Part shown: positions 25,629-34,401 of the stretch, piece after piece
Position numbering within the stretch: the stretch's first letter is position 1
Layout: every line of letters starts with the position of its first letter
DNA from: Teichococcus coralli
GTDB taxonomy: Bacteria > Pseudomonadota > Alphaproteobacteria > Acetobacterales > Acetobacteraceae
Length of the DNA: 64,000 bases
Direction of reading: 5' to 3'
Assembly (NCBI RefSeq): GCF_009829925.1
Contig: NZ_SNVJ01000010.1
Span: forward strand, 62,001 to 126,000
Notes under the pieces: model-generated
Databases searched by the model: none
Told to the model about the DNA's origin: nothing
What the model saw: only the letters and a program-made list of their open reading frames with translations
Made by a program: the position numbers and the translations under genes

Positions 25629-26348
25629 CTAGCGGCCTGGCCGCAGCACGGGCAGCACCTCCGGCGCCTTGCTGGCGTCGCCGTCGAAGCGGATCTCACC
25701 CAGCAGGAAAGCCGTGGCCTCGCGGATCTCGGCTTCCAGCTCGGCGGCCGCGCCTGCGCCATCTCCCGCACGCAGGGCTTCAAGAATCTGTGCGTGGCGG
25801 TGCGCTGCTTCCGCCGGCCGGCTCATCAGCATCCAGCGCGCTTCCCAGAACAGCGGACCACGCCGCAGCCAGAGGCTCTCGATCATCCCCAGCAGCAATG
25901 GTGCCTCGGCGCGGCGGTATAGGGTGAAAAGGAACTCGCGATCGGCACGCAGAAACTCCTCCGGCTTGCCATCCGTGCGTGAAGCGGCGTGCCGGGGAAG
26001 CAGCAACGCCAGCCTGTCCAGCGTCGCCGCATCCAGGCGGGGCGCCGCAAACCGCAACGCCAGGGGTTCCAGTGCCGCGCGCACCTCGCCCAGTTCCAGG
26101 AAGGCCGCGCGCGTCAGGCGCGGCACGACGGCGGTGCCGGAAGGGGCCATGTCCAGCGCTTGCTCGGCCGCCAGGCGGCGCAGGGCGGCACGTACCGGCA
26201 TCGGGCTGGTGCCCAGCGCCGCCGCGAGGCGCCGCAGCGAGAGCTTGTCGCCCGGGGTGAAAGTGCCTTCCACCAGCGCCTGGCGAAGCTGCCGGTAGGC
26301 CTGTTCTTCCAGCGGGGGTGGCCCGGCGAAGGCTTCGGGCAGGCTCAT
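25629..26348 (-). CDS. GntR family transcriptional regulator, FCD subfamily
   Basis: A 239-residue regulator with a winged helix (LRQALVEGTFTPGDKLSLRRLAAALGTSPMPVRAALRRL over about residues 19-57) and a helical FCD domain. I place the start at the ATG at 26348; an upstream start at 26411 would translate through the A/T-rich promoter and the GTGATCAC site. It converges with the M81 gene, 12 bp apart, and is divergent from the aminotransferase, which it probably controls. Confidence 0.86.
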   Translation of the reverse strand: MSLPEAFAGPPPLEEQAYRQLRQALVEGTFTPGDKLSLRRLAAALGTSPMPVRAALRRLAAEQALDMAPSGTAVVPRLTRAAFLELGEVRAALEPLALRFAAPRLDAATLDRLALLLPRHAASRTDGKPEEFLRADREFLFTLYRRAEAPLLLGMIESLWLRRGPLFWEARWMLMSRPAEAAHRHAQILEALRAGDGAGAAAELEAEIREATAFLLGEIRFDGDASKAPEVLPVLRPGR

Positions 26349-26370
26349 TGAGATTCCATTTGCCGGTATT

Positions 26371-26382
26371 TCGTGATCACAA
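26371..26382. promoter_or_regulatory. Putative GntR operator (T-C-GTGATCAC-A-A)
   Basis: A perfect 8-bp palindrome, GTGATCAC (26373-26380), with matching outer T and A, located 22 bp upstream of the GntR start in the divergent promoter region. It fits the FadR-subfamily pattern of GT and AC half-sites. Confidence 0.5.
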
Positions 26383-26505
26383 TAGCATCGTTTTGAGGAC
26401 GGCAAGGGCACGAGCCCGGTTTTCTGTTGTGCTTCGTCCGCCTGCGCCTGCCGTGCGGCCCGGCTCCACCAAGGTCCGCGTCACCGCCTGCTGGGGAGAC
26501 ATTGC

Positions 26506-27834
26506 ATGAGTCCGGCCACCGCCCTGCGCCGCAACAGCGACCTCGGTGCCGCCCTGGCCGAGGCGCGCGCGGCCTATGCCGCCGCCCGACCGCGCAGCGC
26601 CGCGCAGCACGAGCGCGCGCGGGAGGTGCTGCCGGGCGGCAACACCCGCTCGGTGCTGATCTACGGCCCCTTCCCCACCGCCATGACGCGTGGCCAGGAC
26701 TGCCGCCTGTGGGACCTGGACGGCCACGCCTACCTGGACCTCTGCGGCGAGTACACGGCGGGGCTGTTCGGCCATTCCGAGCCGCGCATCCACCGCGTGC
26801 TGCATGCGACGCTGGAAGAGGGGATCAACCTTGCCGCGGTCGGACAGGGCGAGGAGCGGCTGGCGCGCCTGCTCTGCGGCCGCTTTCCCTCGCTGGCCCA
26901 GGTGCGCTTCACCAACAGCGGCACCGAGGCCAACCTGATGGCGCTGGCCGCGGCGCGCGCCTTCACCGGACGTGGCACCACCATGGTGATGCGCGGCGGC
27001 TACCATGGCGGCGTGCTGACCTTCCCGGCCTCCGGCACCAATGCGGCCACCCTGCCGCTGCCCTTCGTCCACGCCGCCTACAACGACAGCGACGAGGCCG
27101 CGCGCCTGGCCCGCGCCCATGCCGGCGACCTTGCCGCCGTTGTTGTCGAGCCGATGCTGGGCAGCGGCGGCTGCATTCCGGCGCAGCCCGGCTTCCTGGC
27201 CGCGCTGCGTGCCCTGGCCGACGAAACCGGCGCCGTGCTGATCTTCGACGAGGTGATGACCTCCCGCATGTCGGGTGGCGGCATGCAGGCGCGGCTCGGC
27301 ATCACGCCGGACATGACGACGCTGGGCAAGTATGTCGGCGGCGGCATGAGCTTCGGCGCCTTCGGCGGCCGCGCCGACATCATGGCGCAGTTCGACACCA
27401 CGCTGCCGCATGCCGGCACCTTCAACAACAACGTGCTGACCATGGCCGCCGGCGGCGTTGCCATGGGCGAGATCTTCACCCCCGAGGCGGCGGAGGCGCT
27501 GTTCCAGCGCGGCGAGGCGCTGCGCGCGCGGCTGAACGAGATCGGCCGGCAGGCGGGCGTGCCGCTCGGCTTCACCGGGCTCGGCTCGATGATGACGGCG
27601 CACTTCCGCCAGCCGCTGCCGGACCGCCCCTATGCCGCCAGCCCCGCCGAGGAAGCCCTGCGCGAGCTGTTCTTCTTCGACATGCTGGCCGCCGGCATCT
27701 ACCTCGCGCGGCGCGGCATGGTCGCGCTCAGCCTGCCGGTGGGCGAGCCGGAGATGGACCGCTTCGTCGCCGCGGTCGGCGAGTTCGCTGAATCCCGCGC
27801 CGCGCTGCTGCGGGCTGGCGGCATCGCCGGCTGA
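26506..27834 (+). CDS. Class III PLP aminotransferase, glutamate-1-semialdehyde aminomutase-like
   Basis: A 442-residue fold-type I enzyme. The PLP lysine is Lys275 in TTLGKYVGGG, preceded by LIFDEVMTSR (Asp248). The N-terminal VLPGGNTRSVLIYGPFP and the NSGTEANLMALAAAR phosphate loop match the aminomutase-like group often annotated as GSA aminotransferase outside haem synthesis. The catabolic setting, divergent from a GntR repressor, argues against a haem role. It probably transaminates a non-protein amino acid; the substrate is unknown. Confidence 0.87.
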   Translation: MSPATALRRNSDLGAALAEARAAYAAARPRSAAQHERAREVLPGGNTRSVLIYGPFPTAMTRGQDCRLWDLDGHAYLDLCGEYTAGLFGHSEPRIHRVLHATLEEGINLAAVGQGEERLARLLCGRFPSLAQVRFTNSGTEANLMALAAARAFTGRGTTMVMRGGYHGGVLTFPASGTNAATLPLPFVHAAYNDSDEAARLARAHAGDLAAVVVEPMLGSGGCIPAQPGFLAALRALADETGAVLIFDEVMTSRMSGGGMQARLGITPDMTTLGKYVGGGMSFGAFGGRADIMAQFDTTLPHAGTFNNNVLTMAAGGVAMGEIFTPEAAEALFQRGEALRARLNEIGRQAGVPLGFTGLGSMMTAHFRQPLPDRPYAASPAEEALRELFFFDMLAAGIYLARRGMVALSLPVGEPEMDRFVAAVGEFAESRAALLRAGGIAG

Positions 27835-27856
27835 TCCCTCCTCTATCTGAGATGAA

Positions 27857-27894
27857 AGCGCGGCGGGCGGGCCGTCCTTGCCGCCCGCCGCGCT
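27857..27894. terminator. Strong 14-bp GC hairpin after the aminotransferase
   Basis: AGCGCGGCGGGCGG pairs perfectly with CCGCCCGCCGCGCT across a 10-base loop, 22 bp after the stop. The T-tract is weak, as is common in high-GC genomes. It is likely the transcript end for the aminotransferase. Confidence 0.6.
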
Positions 27895-27950
27895 CGAGCG
27901 ATTTCCGTTCGCCTTCGCTCCCTTCAAACGCTCTCGCTATTTGTTTTGGC

Positions 27951-27982
27951 GAGCATCTTCGCCCGATCGGGTGAAGATGCTC
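27951..27982. terminator. 32-bp near-perfect palindrome between convergent genes
   Basis: GAGCATCTTC at the left pairs with GAAGATGCTC at the right around a CCCGATCGGG centre; only one symmetric position pair departs (a G-T pair in RNA). It ends on the stop codon of the leftward GntR gene, so it can end transcription from both sides. It may also be a copy of a dispersed intergenic palindrome. Confidence 0.6.
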
Positions 27983-28803
27983 TAAGCGCGCTTCCAGGTC
28001 CCGCCGGCGCGCACCAGCGACATCTGATATTCATAACGGTCGCTGCGGTAGAGCGAGGTCACGTGCTCGACCGGCCGTCCGCCCTGGTCATAAACAGTCC
28101 GCGTGACGCGGAACAGCGCGGCGCCTGCCTCCACGCCGAGCAGCCGGGCCTCGCGCCCGAGCGCGAGGCAGGCGGTGAAGCTCTGCTCGGCCCGCGCCAC
28201 CTGCACGCCCAACCGCCGGAACAGCGCCTGCAGGGACAGCGCCTCCATGTCCGCGCGCTCGTAACGGCGGCCGAGGTCGGCGGGCACGAAGGTCTCGATC
28301 AGGCTCAGGGGCTGGCCGTCGTCCAGCCGCATGCGCAGGACGTGCTGCACCGGCTCGCCCTGGGGCACCTCCAGCGCGGCGGCGATGCTGGGCGAGGCCG
28401 GGACATACGCGAACTCGATCACCTTCACGGTGGTGCGCTCGCCCAGCACCAGGAGGTTCTGCAGCAGGTCCTCGATGGCGCCGCGCTGCCGCGTGCTCTG
28501 GAAGTTCACCGTGGGAGGGCGGCCGCGCTGCCGCTCGGCCAGTCCCATCCCCACCAGCTCCGCCACGGCGCGGCGGGCGGTGATGCGCGAGACGCCGAAC
28601 CAGGCGCCGATCTCCGCCTCGCTCGGCAGGCGCTCGCCATGCAGGAGCTGCTTGCTCTGGATGCGCTCGCGGATCGCCAGGCAGACCTGCAGGAAGCGGG
28701 GACTGGCGGAATCCGGGTTGATACGCGCATCGGCGAACAGCGCCGCGAGGCGTGCGTCGCTGTTCTGCGCAGCCGTGGCAGCCAGGCTGCGGCGGCTCAC
28801 CAC
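27982..28803 (-). CDS. GntR family regulator, HutC/UTRA subfamily
   Basis: A 273-residue regulator: winged helix at about residues 36-100 (ERIQSKQLLHGERLPSEAEIGAWFGVSRITARRAV spans the recognition helix) and a UTRA ligand-binding domain from about 115 to the end. It follows the lyase gene at 28825 by 21 bp on the same strand, so it is the second gene of that leftward operon. It probably controls the lyase and the divergent TctCBA-dehydratase operon through the dyad at 29903-29924. Confidence 0.88.
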   Translation of the reverse strand: MVSRRSLAATAAQNSDARLAALFADARINPDSASPRFLQVCLAIRERIQSKQLLHGERLPSEAEIGAWFGVSRITARRAVAELVGMGLAERQRGRPPTVNFQSTRQRGAIEDLLQNLLVLGERTTVKVIEFAYVPASPSIAAALEVPQGEPVQHVLRMRLDDGQPLSLIETFVPADLGRRYERADMEALSLQALFRRLGVQVARAEQSFTACLALGREARLLGVEAGAALFRVTRTVYDQGGRPVEHVTSLYRSDRYEYQMSLVRAGGTWKRA

Positions 28804-28824
28804 CCCCTCCTTGGCGCGCCGCGG

Positions 28825-29787
28825 TCAGTCGGCGGCTTGTGGCTGGTGCCCCAGGGCATTCTCGTACTTCGTCATGGCTTCCTCCGGGAGATAGCACGCC
28901 TCCAGTGCGCGCACGCGGCCAAATCCCGCGAAGTCGTGCAGGTTGCCCAGGGGATGCTTCGCCAGCCGCTCGTCCAGCTCCCGCTGCGCCGCGGTGCCGC
29001 GCTCCCGCAGCGCGGCCGCCGCATCGTGCAGCGCCATCGCCGCGCTGCGCAGCGTGAAGCTCGGCAGGATGCAGGCGGCAATGCCGAGGGACGCCATCTC
29101 CGCCTCGGTCATCCGCGGCGAGATGCCGGTCATGTTGTAGAAGACCGGCCCCTTCACCCGCGCGCAGATCGCCTCGACCTCCGCCAGGCTGGCCGGCCCC
29201 TCGACAAAGGCGAGGTCGGCGCCGGCATCCAGATAGGCGTTGGCGCGGTCGATCGCCTCGTCCAGCGAGCCGTCATGCGCGCCGCGCGCGTCGGTGCGGG
29301 CGATGAGGACAAAATCCGGGTCCAGCTTCACCCGGGCCTCGGCGGCGGCGGCGATCTTGCGGACCGCCTCGGCGCGCGGGATCACCTCGCGACCGGCGAC
29401 ATGGCCGCAGCGCTTCGGCGCCACCTGGTCCTCCAGATGGATGCCGGCGGCGCCGGCGCGGATGAACTCCTCCACCGTGCGGATGGCGTTCAGGGCGTTG
29501 CCGTGGCCCGTATCGGCATCGGCGATCAGCGGCAGGCCTGTCGCGGCGGCGATGTGCTTCGCGTTGAGGGCCATCTCGGTCAGGGTTGCCAAGCCCGCAT
29601 CGGGGAGGCCGAGCATGGCGAGGGAGGTGCCATAGCCCGTCATGTAGAGGGCCGGGAAGCCGGCGCTCTCCAGGATGCGCGCCGAGAGCGCGTCGTAGCA
29701 GCCCGGCACCACGAGCGGCCCCGGCTCGGCCAGCAGCTCGCGCAGGCGGGTGGTGGGAGGCTTGGAGTGGCCGAGGCCGAGGCGCAT
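28825..29787 (-). CDS. Isocitrate lyase/PEP mutase family lyase (module 1)
   Basis: A 320-residue alpha/beta-barrel enzyme of the ICL/PEPM superfamily. The Mg-binding loop is ADADTGHGNAL, the flexible active-site loop is EDQVAPKRCGHVAGR with its Cys and Arg, and YMTGYGTSLAMLG marks the N-terminal side. Relatives cleave 2-methylisocitrate or 2,3-dimethylmalate, or decarboxylate oxaloacetate. It is divergent from an operon that encodes a carboxylate transporter and an aconitase-type dehydratase, so cleavage of a branched hydroxy-di- or tricarboxylate is likely. The exact substrate is inferred only. Confidence 0.86.
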   Translation of the reverse strand: MRLGLGHSKPPTTRLRELLAEPGPLVVPGCYDALSARILESAGFPALYMTGYGTSLAMLGLPDAGLATLTEMALNAKHIAAATGLPLIADADTGHGNALNAIRTVEEFIRAGAAGIHLEDQVAPKRCGHVAGREVIPRAEAVRKIAAAAEARVKLDPDFVLIARTDARGAHDGSLDEAIDRANAYLDAGADLAFVEGPASLAEVEAICARVKGPVFYNMTGISPRMTEAEMASLGIAACILPSFTLRSAAMALHDAAAALRERGTAAQRELDERLAKHPLGNLHDFAGFGRVRALEACYLPEEAMTKYENALGHQPQAAD

Positions 29788-29902
29788 GGCGTGTCCCTTT
29801 TTGTGCTTGTCATGTCAGCATAACAAGATGTTCCTGCCCAAAGGAAGTCCGTGCAGTCTACGTCGGGCTTTTCTGATCGCCCGGTCGGCACGCTCATCCG
29901 CA

Positions 29903-29924
29903 CTTGACATATATTCATGGCAAG
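29903..29924. promoter_or_regulatory. Putative operator overlapping a -35 box in the divergent promoter
   Basis: CTTGACAT and ATGGCAAG, separated by ATATTC, form a dyad with 7 of 8 symmetric positions. The left arm contains TTGACA, a consensus-like -35 for the rightward operon, so a bound repressor would block it. The UTRA regulator at 27982 is the natural candidate. Confidence 0.5.
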
Positions 29925-29998
29925 TAGAAAGCTGCCTGGCGTCCAAGCGAAACAACCGCCCGGCAATGCACCGGGACGGCCAAAGAGGAGGAAAAGCG

Positions 29999-30994
29999 AT
30001 GGCCATCAGGCGCCGCCATGTCCTGACCGTCGCGGCCGCCGGCCTGTCGGCGCCGCTGCTGGCGCGGGCCCAGACGCCGGCCTGGGACGGTCCCAGGCGT
30101 ATCCAGTTCGTTGTGCCCTTTAATGCCGGCGGCAGCGCCGACACCATGGCGCGCGGCCTCGCGCAGTACATGCCGGAGGAACTGGGCGGCGCCAGCATCA
30201 GCGTGGTGAACCGCCCCGGCGCCTCCGGCGCGGCCGGCGCGGCCTGGTTCACCCAGCAGCGCGACGACGGCTCCGCCTTTCTGGTGATGCAGTGCATTCC
30301 CTTCCTGGCCAACGCGATCCTGCGCTTCGACGCGCCGATCAAGTGGGACCAGTTCAGCATCCTGAACATCCAGTGGAACGACTACGCCGTGCTGGTCGTG
30401 CCGAAGGACAGCCCCTACAAGACGCTGCCGGAGCTGGTCGCCGCCGTGAAGGAGAAGCCCGGCACGATCTCCAGCGCGGTGATGGCCGGCAGCGGCGCCT
30501 ACATCCAGCACTTCATCCTGCTCGACAAGCTCGGCCTGCCGCGCGACGCGCTGCGCTACGTCACCTATGACGGCGGCGCGCCGGTGCGCACGGCGGTGGC
30601 CGGCGGCCACGTCAACATGACCATCGTCGCCGCCAAGAGCACCCTGGGCGTGCAGGACCGCGTGCGTGCCCTGGCGGTGGTGGACGACGAGCCCTCCTCC
30701 GACTGGCCGGCGCCACCGATCAACCAGGCGCTGCAGGATGCGTTTGGCTTCACCATGCCGCTGGTCAGCAACTACGCCGTTTCGCTGATCGCGCAGAGCA
30801 GCTTCTCCAGGAAGCATCCGGAGTTGCAGAAGCAGTTTCTCGAAGCCTATCAGCGCACGCTGCGCCGGGCGGACTATCAGGAGGCGGCGGCGAAAGCCGG
30901 CATCCCGACGCAGTGGTACGGCCCGGAACGCTCCACCAAGGTCGCCAACGAGGCTTTCGAGACGCTCGCCACCTATGCCCCGAAGCAGGGCTGA
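29999..30994 (+). CDS. tctC: TctC-type binding protein of the tripartite tricarboxylate transporter
   Basis: A 331-residue periplasmic protein with an RRRHVLTVAAAG signal start (residues 4-15, possibly Tat) and cleavage near ARAQT. It belongs to the Bug/TctC family but is more distant than the other five in the window: IQFVVPFNAGGSADTMA and VVNRPGASGAAG are kept, while the usual PDGYT is replaced by DDGSAFLVMQ. The ATG at 29999 follows GAGGAGGA. It is directly followed by TctB and TctA genes, making this the one complete TTT system here. Confidence 0.9.
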   Translation: MAIRRRHVLTVAAAGLSAPLLARAQTPAWDGPRRIQFVVPFNAGGSADTMARGLAQYMPEELGGASISVVNRPGASGAAGAAWFTQQRDDGSAFLVMQCIPFLANAILRFDAPIKWDQFSILNIQWNDYAVLVVPKDSPYKTLPELVAAVKEKPGTISSAVMAGSGAYIQHFILLDKLGLPRDALRYVTYDGGAPVRTAVAGGHVNMTIVAAKSTLGVQDRVRALAVVDDEPSSDWPAPPINQALQDAFGFTMPLVSNYAVSLIAQSSFSRKHPELQKQFLEAYQRTLRRADYQEAAAKAGIPTQWYGPERSTKVANEAFETLATYAPKQG

Positions 30995-30998
30995 GGCG

Positions 30999-31460
30999 AT
31001 GACGCCTCCTGCGGCGGCGCAGCGGTCCCGGCCCGGCCGCGTGGCGCTGCCGCTGGCCATTGCCGCCTTCGTGGCCTGGTTCGCCGCGGATGCCGCGCGC
31101 GCCTCCTTTACCCTGGAGAACCTGGTGATGGTGGCGCCCGCCGCGGCGATCGCCTTCGTCACCTGCGCCATCCTGGCGGTGCAGGCCTGGCGCGGACCGG
31201 AGCCGGACACGGCGGAACCCGCGCCGCTCGGCCCGGTGCTGGCGATGCTGGCGCTGCTCGCCGGCCTCGTGCTGCTGATGGAGGAGGTCGGCTTTGATGT
31301 CGGCGTGCTGCTCTTCCTGATCGCCGCCACCTGGCTGCTCGGCGAGCGACGGCCGCTGGTGCTGGTCGGCTACGCGCTGCCCTTCACCGTCCTCGCGGTG
31401 CTCGGCCTGCAGGCCATCCTGCCCTTCCCGCTCGAAACGCTGGTGCTGCGGCTGCCATGA
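30999..31460 (+). CDS. tctB: Tripartite tricarboxylate transporter small membrane subunit TctB
   Basis: A 153-residue membrane protein with four hydrophobic segments at about 16-33, 43-61, 80-100 and 105-145, of the TctB (DUF1468) type. I chose the ATG at 30999, four bases after the tctC stop; an in-frame start 24 bases earlier would overlap tctC. Its stop overlaps the tctA start (ATGA). Confidence 0.88.
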   Translation: MTPPAAAQRSRPGRVALPLAIAAFVAWFAADAARASFTLENLVMVAPAAAIAFVTCAILAVQAWRGPEPDTAEPAPLGPVLAMLALLAGLVLLMEEVGFDVGVLLFLIAATWLLGERRPLVLVGYALPFTVLAVLGLQAILPFPLETLVLRLP

Positions 31461-32995
31461 TCGACTTCGCCGCGCTCGCGCAGGCCTGCAGCCTGCTGCT
31501 CTCCGACTGGTGGCCCTGGATCGTGGTGCCGCCGGGGCTGCTGATCGGCCTGGTGTTCGGCGCCATCCCCGGGCTTTCGGCGCCGATCGCCATGGCGGTC
31601 TTCCTGCCGCTCACCATGGGCATGGAGTTCCTGCCGGCGATCATGTTCCTCACCTCGGTCTTCACCGGCGGCGGTTTCGGCGGCGCGGTGCCGGCGGTGT
31701 TGATGAACGTGCCCGGCACCTCCGCCGCCGTCGCCACCACCTTCGACGGCTACCCGATGGCGCGCCAGGGCCACCACAGCCGCGCGCTGGGCCTGGCGCT
31801 CGCCGCCTCCTGCTTCGGCGCGGCACTGGGCTACGTGTTGCTGCTGCTGCTGGTGGACCCGATCGCCGAGGCGGTTCTGCTGCTCGGGCCGCTGGAGATG
31901 TTCGCCATCGCCGCCTGGGGCCTGACGCTGATCGCCGTGCTGAACGAGGGCTCCTTCGCCAAGGGTCTGCTCGCCGGCATCCTCGGCGTGGTCATCGGCA
32001 TGATCGGCATGAGCGCGCGCGGCGACATGCGCGGCACCCTCGGCATGCTGGCGCTGATCGACGGCATCCCGCGCATCCCCGCGCTGATCGGCTTCTTCGC
32101 CGCCTCCGAGATGTTCCGGCTGATGCGCAACGACTTCCTGGTGGCCGACGCGGCGCATCGCCGCCCGCAGTTCGGCGCCATCCTGCGCGGGCTGCGGGAG
32201 GCCTTCGCCTATCCCGGCACGCTGCTGCGCGGCTCGCTGATCGGCGTCGGCATCGGCGCCATTCCCGGCGTCGGCGCGGCGGTGGCCAACCTGCTCTCCT
32301 ATGCCGAGACCAAACGCCGCGCGCCCGATCCCGCGCGCTACGGCCGCGGCGAGCCGCGCGGCGTGGTCGCCTCGGAATCCGCCAACAGCAGCTCCGAGGG
32401 CGGCTCGATGGCGACGCTGCTGGCGCTCGGCATTCCGGGCGGCAGCGCCACCGCGGTGATGCTGGGCGCCTTCGCCATGCACAACGTCACCGGCGGCCCG
32501 CGCTTCATCACCGAGAACAAGGACATCGTCTACGCCATCATCCTTGGCAACCTGGCGCAGGTTGTGCTGCTCCTCGGCATCGGCACGGTGTTCCTGTTCG
32601 GCGCCGCGGCGCTGGTGCGCATCCCGGTGCGCTTCCTGGTGCCCTCGGTGCTCGTGCTGGCGCTGCTCGGCTGCTATTCGATCACCGGCACTATGGTCGG
32701 GCCGATCACCATGGTGGCCTGCGCGGGCCTCGGCTACTGGATGCGGCAGAACGGCTATCCCGTCGCCGCCGTGGTCATCGGCCTGTTGCTGGGGCCGGCG
32801 GCGGAGGCGGAACTGCTGCGCTCCATCCAGCTTTCCGGCGGCGATCCGGCCTTCATCCTCACCCGCCCGATCGCGATGGTCATCCTGCTGCTGCTGGCCG
32901 CCTCGCTGCTCTACCCGCTGCTGCGGCGGCGCGGCTCCCGGGCAGGGGCACCGCCGGCGGCGCGCCGCGACGAAGCAAGGAGCGAATCCGCATGA
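31457..32995 (+). CDS. tctA: Tripartite tricarboxylate transporter large membrane subunit TctA
   Basis: A 512-residue protein with about twelve membrane segments. It carries the TctA signatures GLLIGLVFGAIPGLSAPIAMAVFLPLT near the N-terminus and the repeated GIGAIPGVGAAVANLLSY and GIPGGSATAVMLGAF in the middle, which form the substrate site in this sodium- or proton-driven family. It overlaps tctB and the downstream dehydratase gene, so uptake and metabolism of the same substrate are tied together. Confidence 0.93.
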   Translation: MIDFAALAQACSLLLSDWWPWIVVPPGLLIGLVFGAIPGLSAPIAMAVFLPLTMGMEFLPAIMFLTSVFTGGGFGGAVPAVLMNVPGTSAAVATTFDGYPMARQGHHSRALGLALAASCFGAALGYVLLLLLVDPIAEAVLLLGPLEMFAIAAWGLTLIAVLNEGSFAKGLLAGILGVVIGMIGMSARGDMRGTLGMLALIDGIPRIPALIGFFAASEMFRLMRNDFLVADAAHRRPQFGAILRGLREAFAYPGTLLRGSLIGVGIGAIPGVGAAVANLLSYAETKRRAPDPARYGRGEPRGVVASESANSSSEGGSMATLLALGIPGGSATAVMLGAFAMHNVTGGPRFITENKDIVYAIILGNLAQVVLLLGIGTVFLFGAAALVRIPVRFLVPSVLVLALLGCYSITGTMVGPITMVACAGLGYWMRQNGYPVAAVVIGLLLGPAAEAELLRSIQLSGGDPAFILTRPIAMVILLLLAASLLYPLLRRRGSRAGAPPAARRDEARSESA

Positions 32996-34401
32996 GCCCG
33001 CGCACCCTGTTCGAAAAGATCTGGGCCAGCCATGTCGTGCAGTCGCGCGCCGAGGGCATCGACCTGCTCTACATCGACCGGCATTACTGCCACGAGGGCA
33101 GCTTCCACGCCTTCAACGCGCTCGCCGCCGAAGGGCGCCCCGTGCGCCGCCCGGACCTGACCTTTGGCGTCGCCGACCATTATGCGCAGACCCGCCCCGG
33201 GCCCATCGCCGGCCGCGCCGCGCCGCCCGACCCGGAAATGGGCCGGCTGATCGAGATCTTCGACCGCAACATGGCCGCCCACGGCATCGCCGCCGCCGGG
33301 CTGGGTGATCCGCGCCAGGGCATCGTGCACGTGGTCGGCCCGGAGCAAGGGCTGACGCTGCCCGGCATGACGGTGGTCTGCGGCGACAGCCATACCTCGA
33401 CGCATGGTGCACTGGGCGCCATCGCCTTCGGCATCGGCGCCAGCGAGGTGGCCCATGTGCTGGCCACGCAGTGCCTCTGGCAGAGCCGCCCGGCGCAGAT
33501 GCGCGTCCGCTTCGACGGCCGCACCGGTGCCGGCGTCGGCGCCAAGGACATGGCGCTGGCGATGATCGCCATGGTTGGCGCCAACGGCGCGCAGGGCCAC
33601 GCCATCGAATATGCCGGCGAGGCCGTGGAGGCGCTTTCGGTCGAGGGCCGGCTGACGCTCTGCAACATGAGCATCGAGGCCGGTGCCCGCTGCGGCCTGG
33701 TGGCGCCGGACGAAACCACCTTCGCCTGGCTGGCCGGACGCCCGGGCGCGCCCGCCGGCGCGGCCTGGGACGCGGCGATGGAAGGCTGGCGCGGCCTGCG
33801 CAGCGACCCCGACGCGCGCTTCGCCCGAGAGGTGTCGCTGGATGCGGGGGCGCTGGAGCCGATGCTGACCTGGGGCACCAGCCCCGAGCAGGCCGCCCCC
33901 GTCAGCGGCGCGGCGGCCGATCCGGCGGCGCTCCCCGATGCCGAGCGCCGCCACGCCGCCGCGCAGGCGCTGGACTACATGGGCCTCGCGCCCGGTGCCC
34001 GGCTGGAAGGCCTGCCGGTGGACCGCGTCTTCATCGGCAGTTGCACGAACTCGCGGCTGGGCGACCTGCGCGCCGCCGCCGCCATCCTGCGTGGCCGCCG
34101 CGCGAAGGTGCCCGCGCTGGTCTCGCCCGGCTCGACCCAGATCAAGCGCGCCGCCGAGGCGGAGGGGCTGGACCGGATCTTCACCGAGGCGGGCTTCGAG
34201 TGGCGGGAATCCGGCTGCAGCATGTGCGTCGGCATGAATGGCGACCTGGTCGCGGCCGGCGAGCGCTGCGCCAGCACCTCGAACCGCAACTTTCCCGGCC
34301 GCCAGGGCCGGGGCGCGCGCACGCATCTGATGAGCCCCGCCATGGCCGCCGCCGCGGCGCTGGCCGGGCGCATCGTGGATGTGCGGGAGTATGCCGCATG
34401 A
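32992..34401 (+). CDS. Aconitase-family dehydratase large subunit, LeuC-like (module 1)
   Basis: A 469-residue 4Fe-4S hydro-lyase subunit. All three cluster cysteines are present (GSCTNSR and the CSMC pair), with VVCGDSHTSTHGALG and the family N-terminus RTLFEKIWASHVV. It is close to 3-isopropylmalate dehydratase in length and motifs. Its place after a carboxylate transporter, with its own LeuD-like partner and a C-C lyase across the promoter, suggests a catabolic dehydration/hydration of a citramalate- or dimethylmalate-like acid instead of leucine synthesis. No leuA or leuB is near. A true LeuC role is not excluded. Confidence 0.88.
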   Translation: MSPRTLFEKIWASHVVQSRAEGIDLLYIDRHYCHEGSFHAFNALAAEGRPVRRPDLTFGVADHYAQTRPGPIAGRAAPPDPEMGRLIEIFDRNMAAHGIAAAGLGDPRQGIVHVVGPEQGLTLPGMTVVCGDSHTSTHGALGAIAFGIGASEVAHVLATQCLWQSRPAQMRVRFDGRTGAGVGAKDMALAMIAMVGANGAQGHAIEYAGEAVEALSVEGRLTLCNMSIEAGARCGLVAPDETTFAWLAGRPGAPAGAAWDAAMEGWRGLRSDPDARFAREVSLDAGALEPMLTWGTSPEQAAPVSGAAADPAALPDAERRHAAAQALDYMGLAPGARLEGLPVDRVFIGSCTNSRLGDLRAAAAILRGRRAKVPALVSPGSTQIKRAAEAEGLDRIFTEAGFEWRESGCSMCVGMNGDLVAAGERCASTSNRNFPGRQGRGARTHLMSPAMAAAAALAGRIVDVREYAA

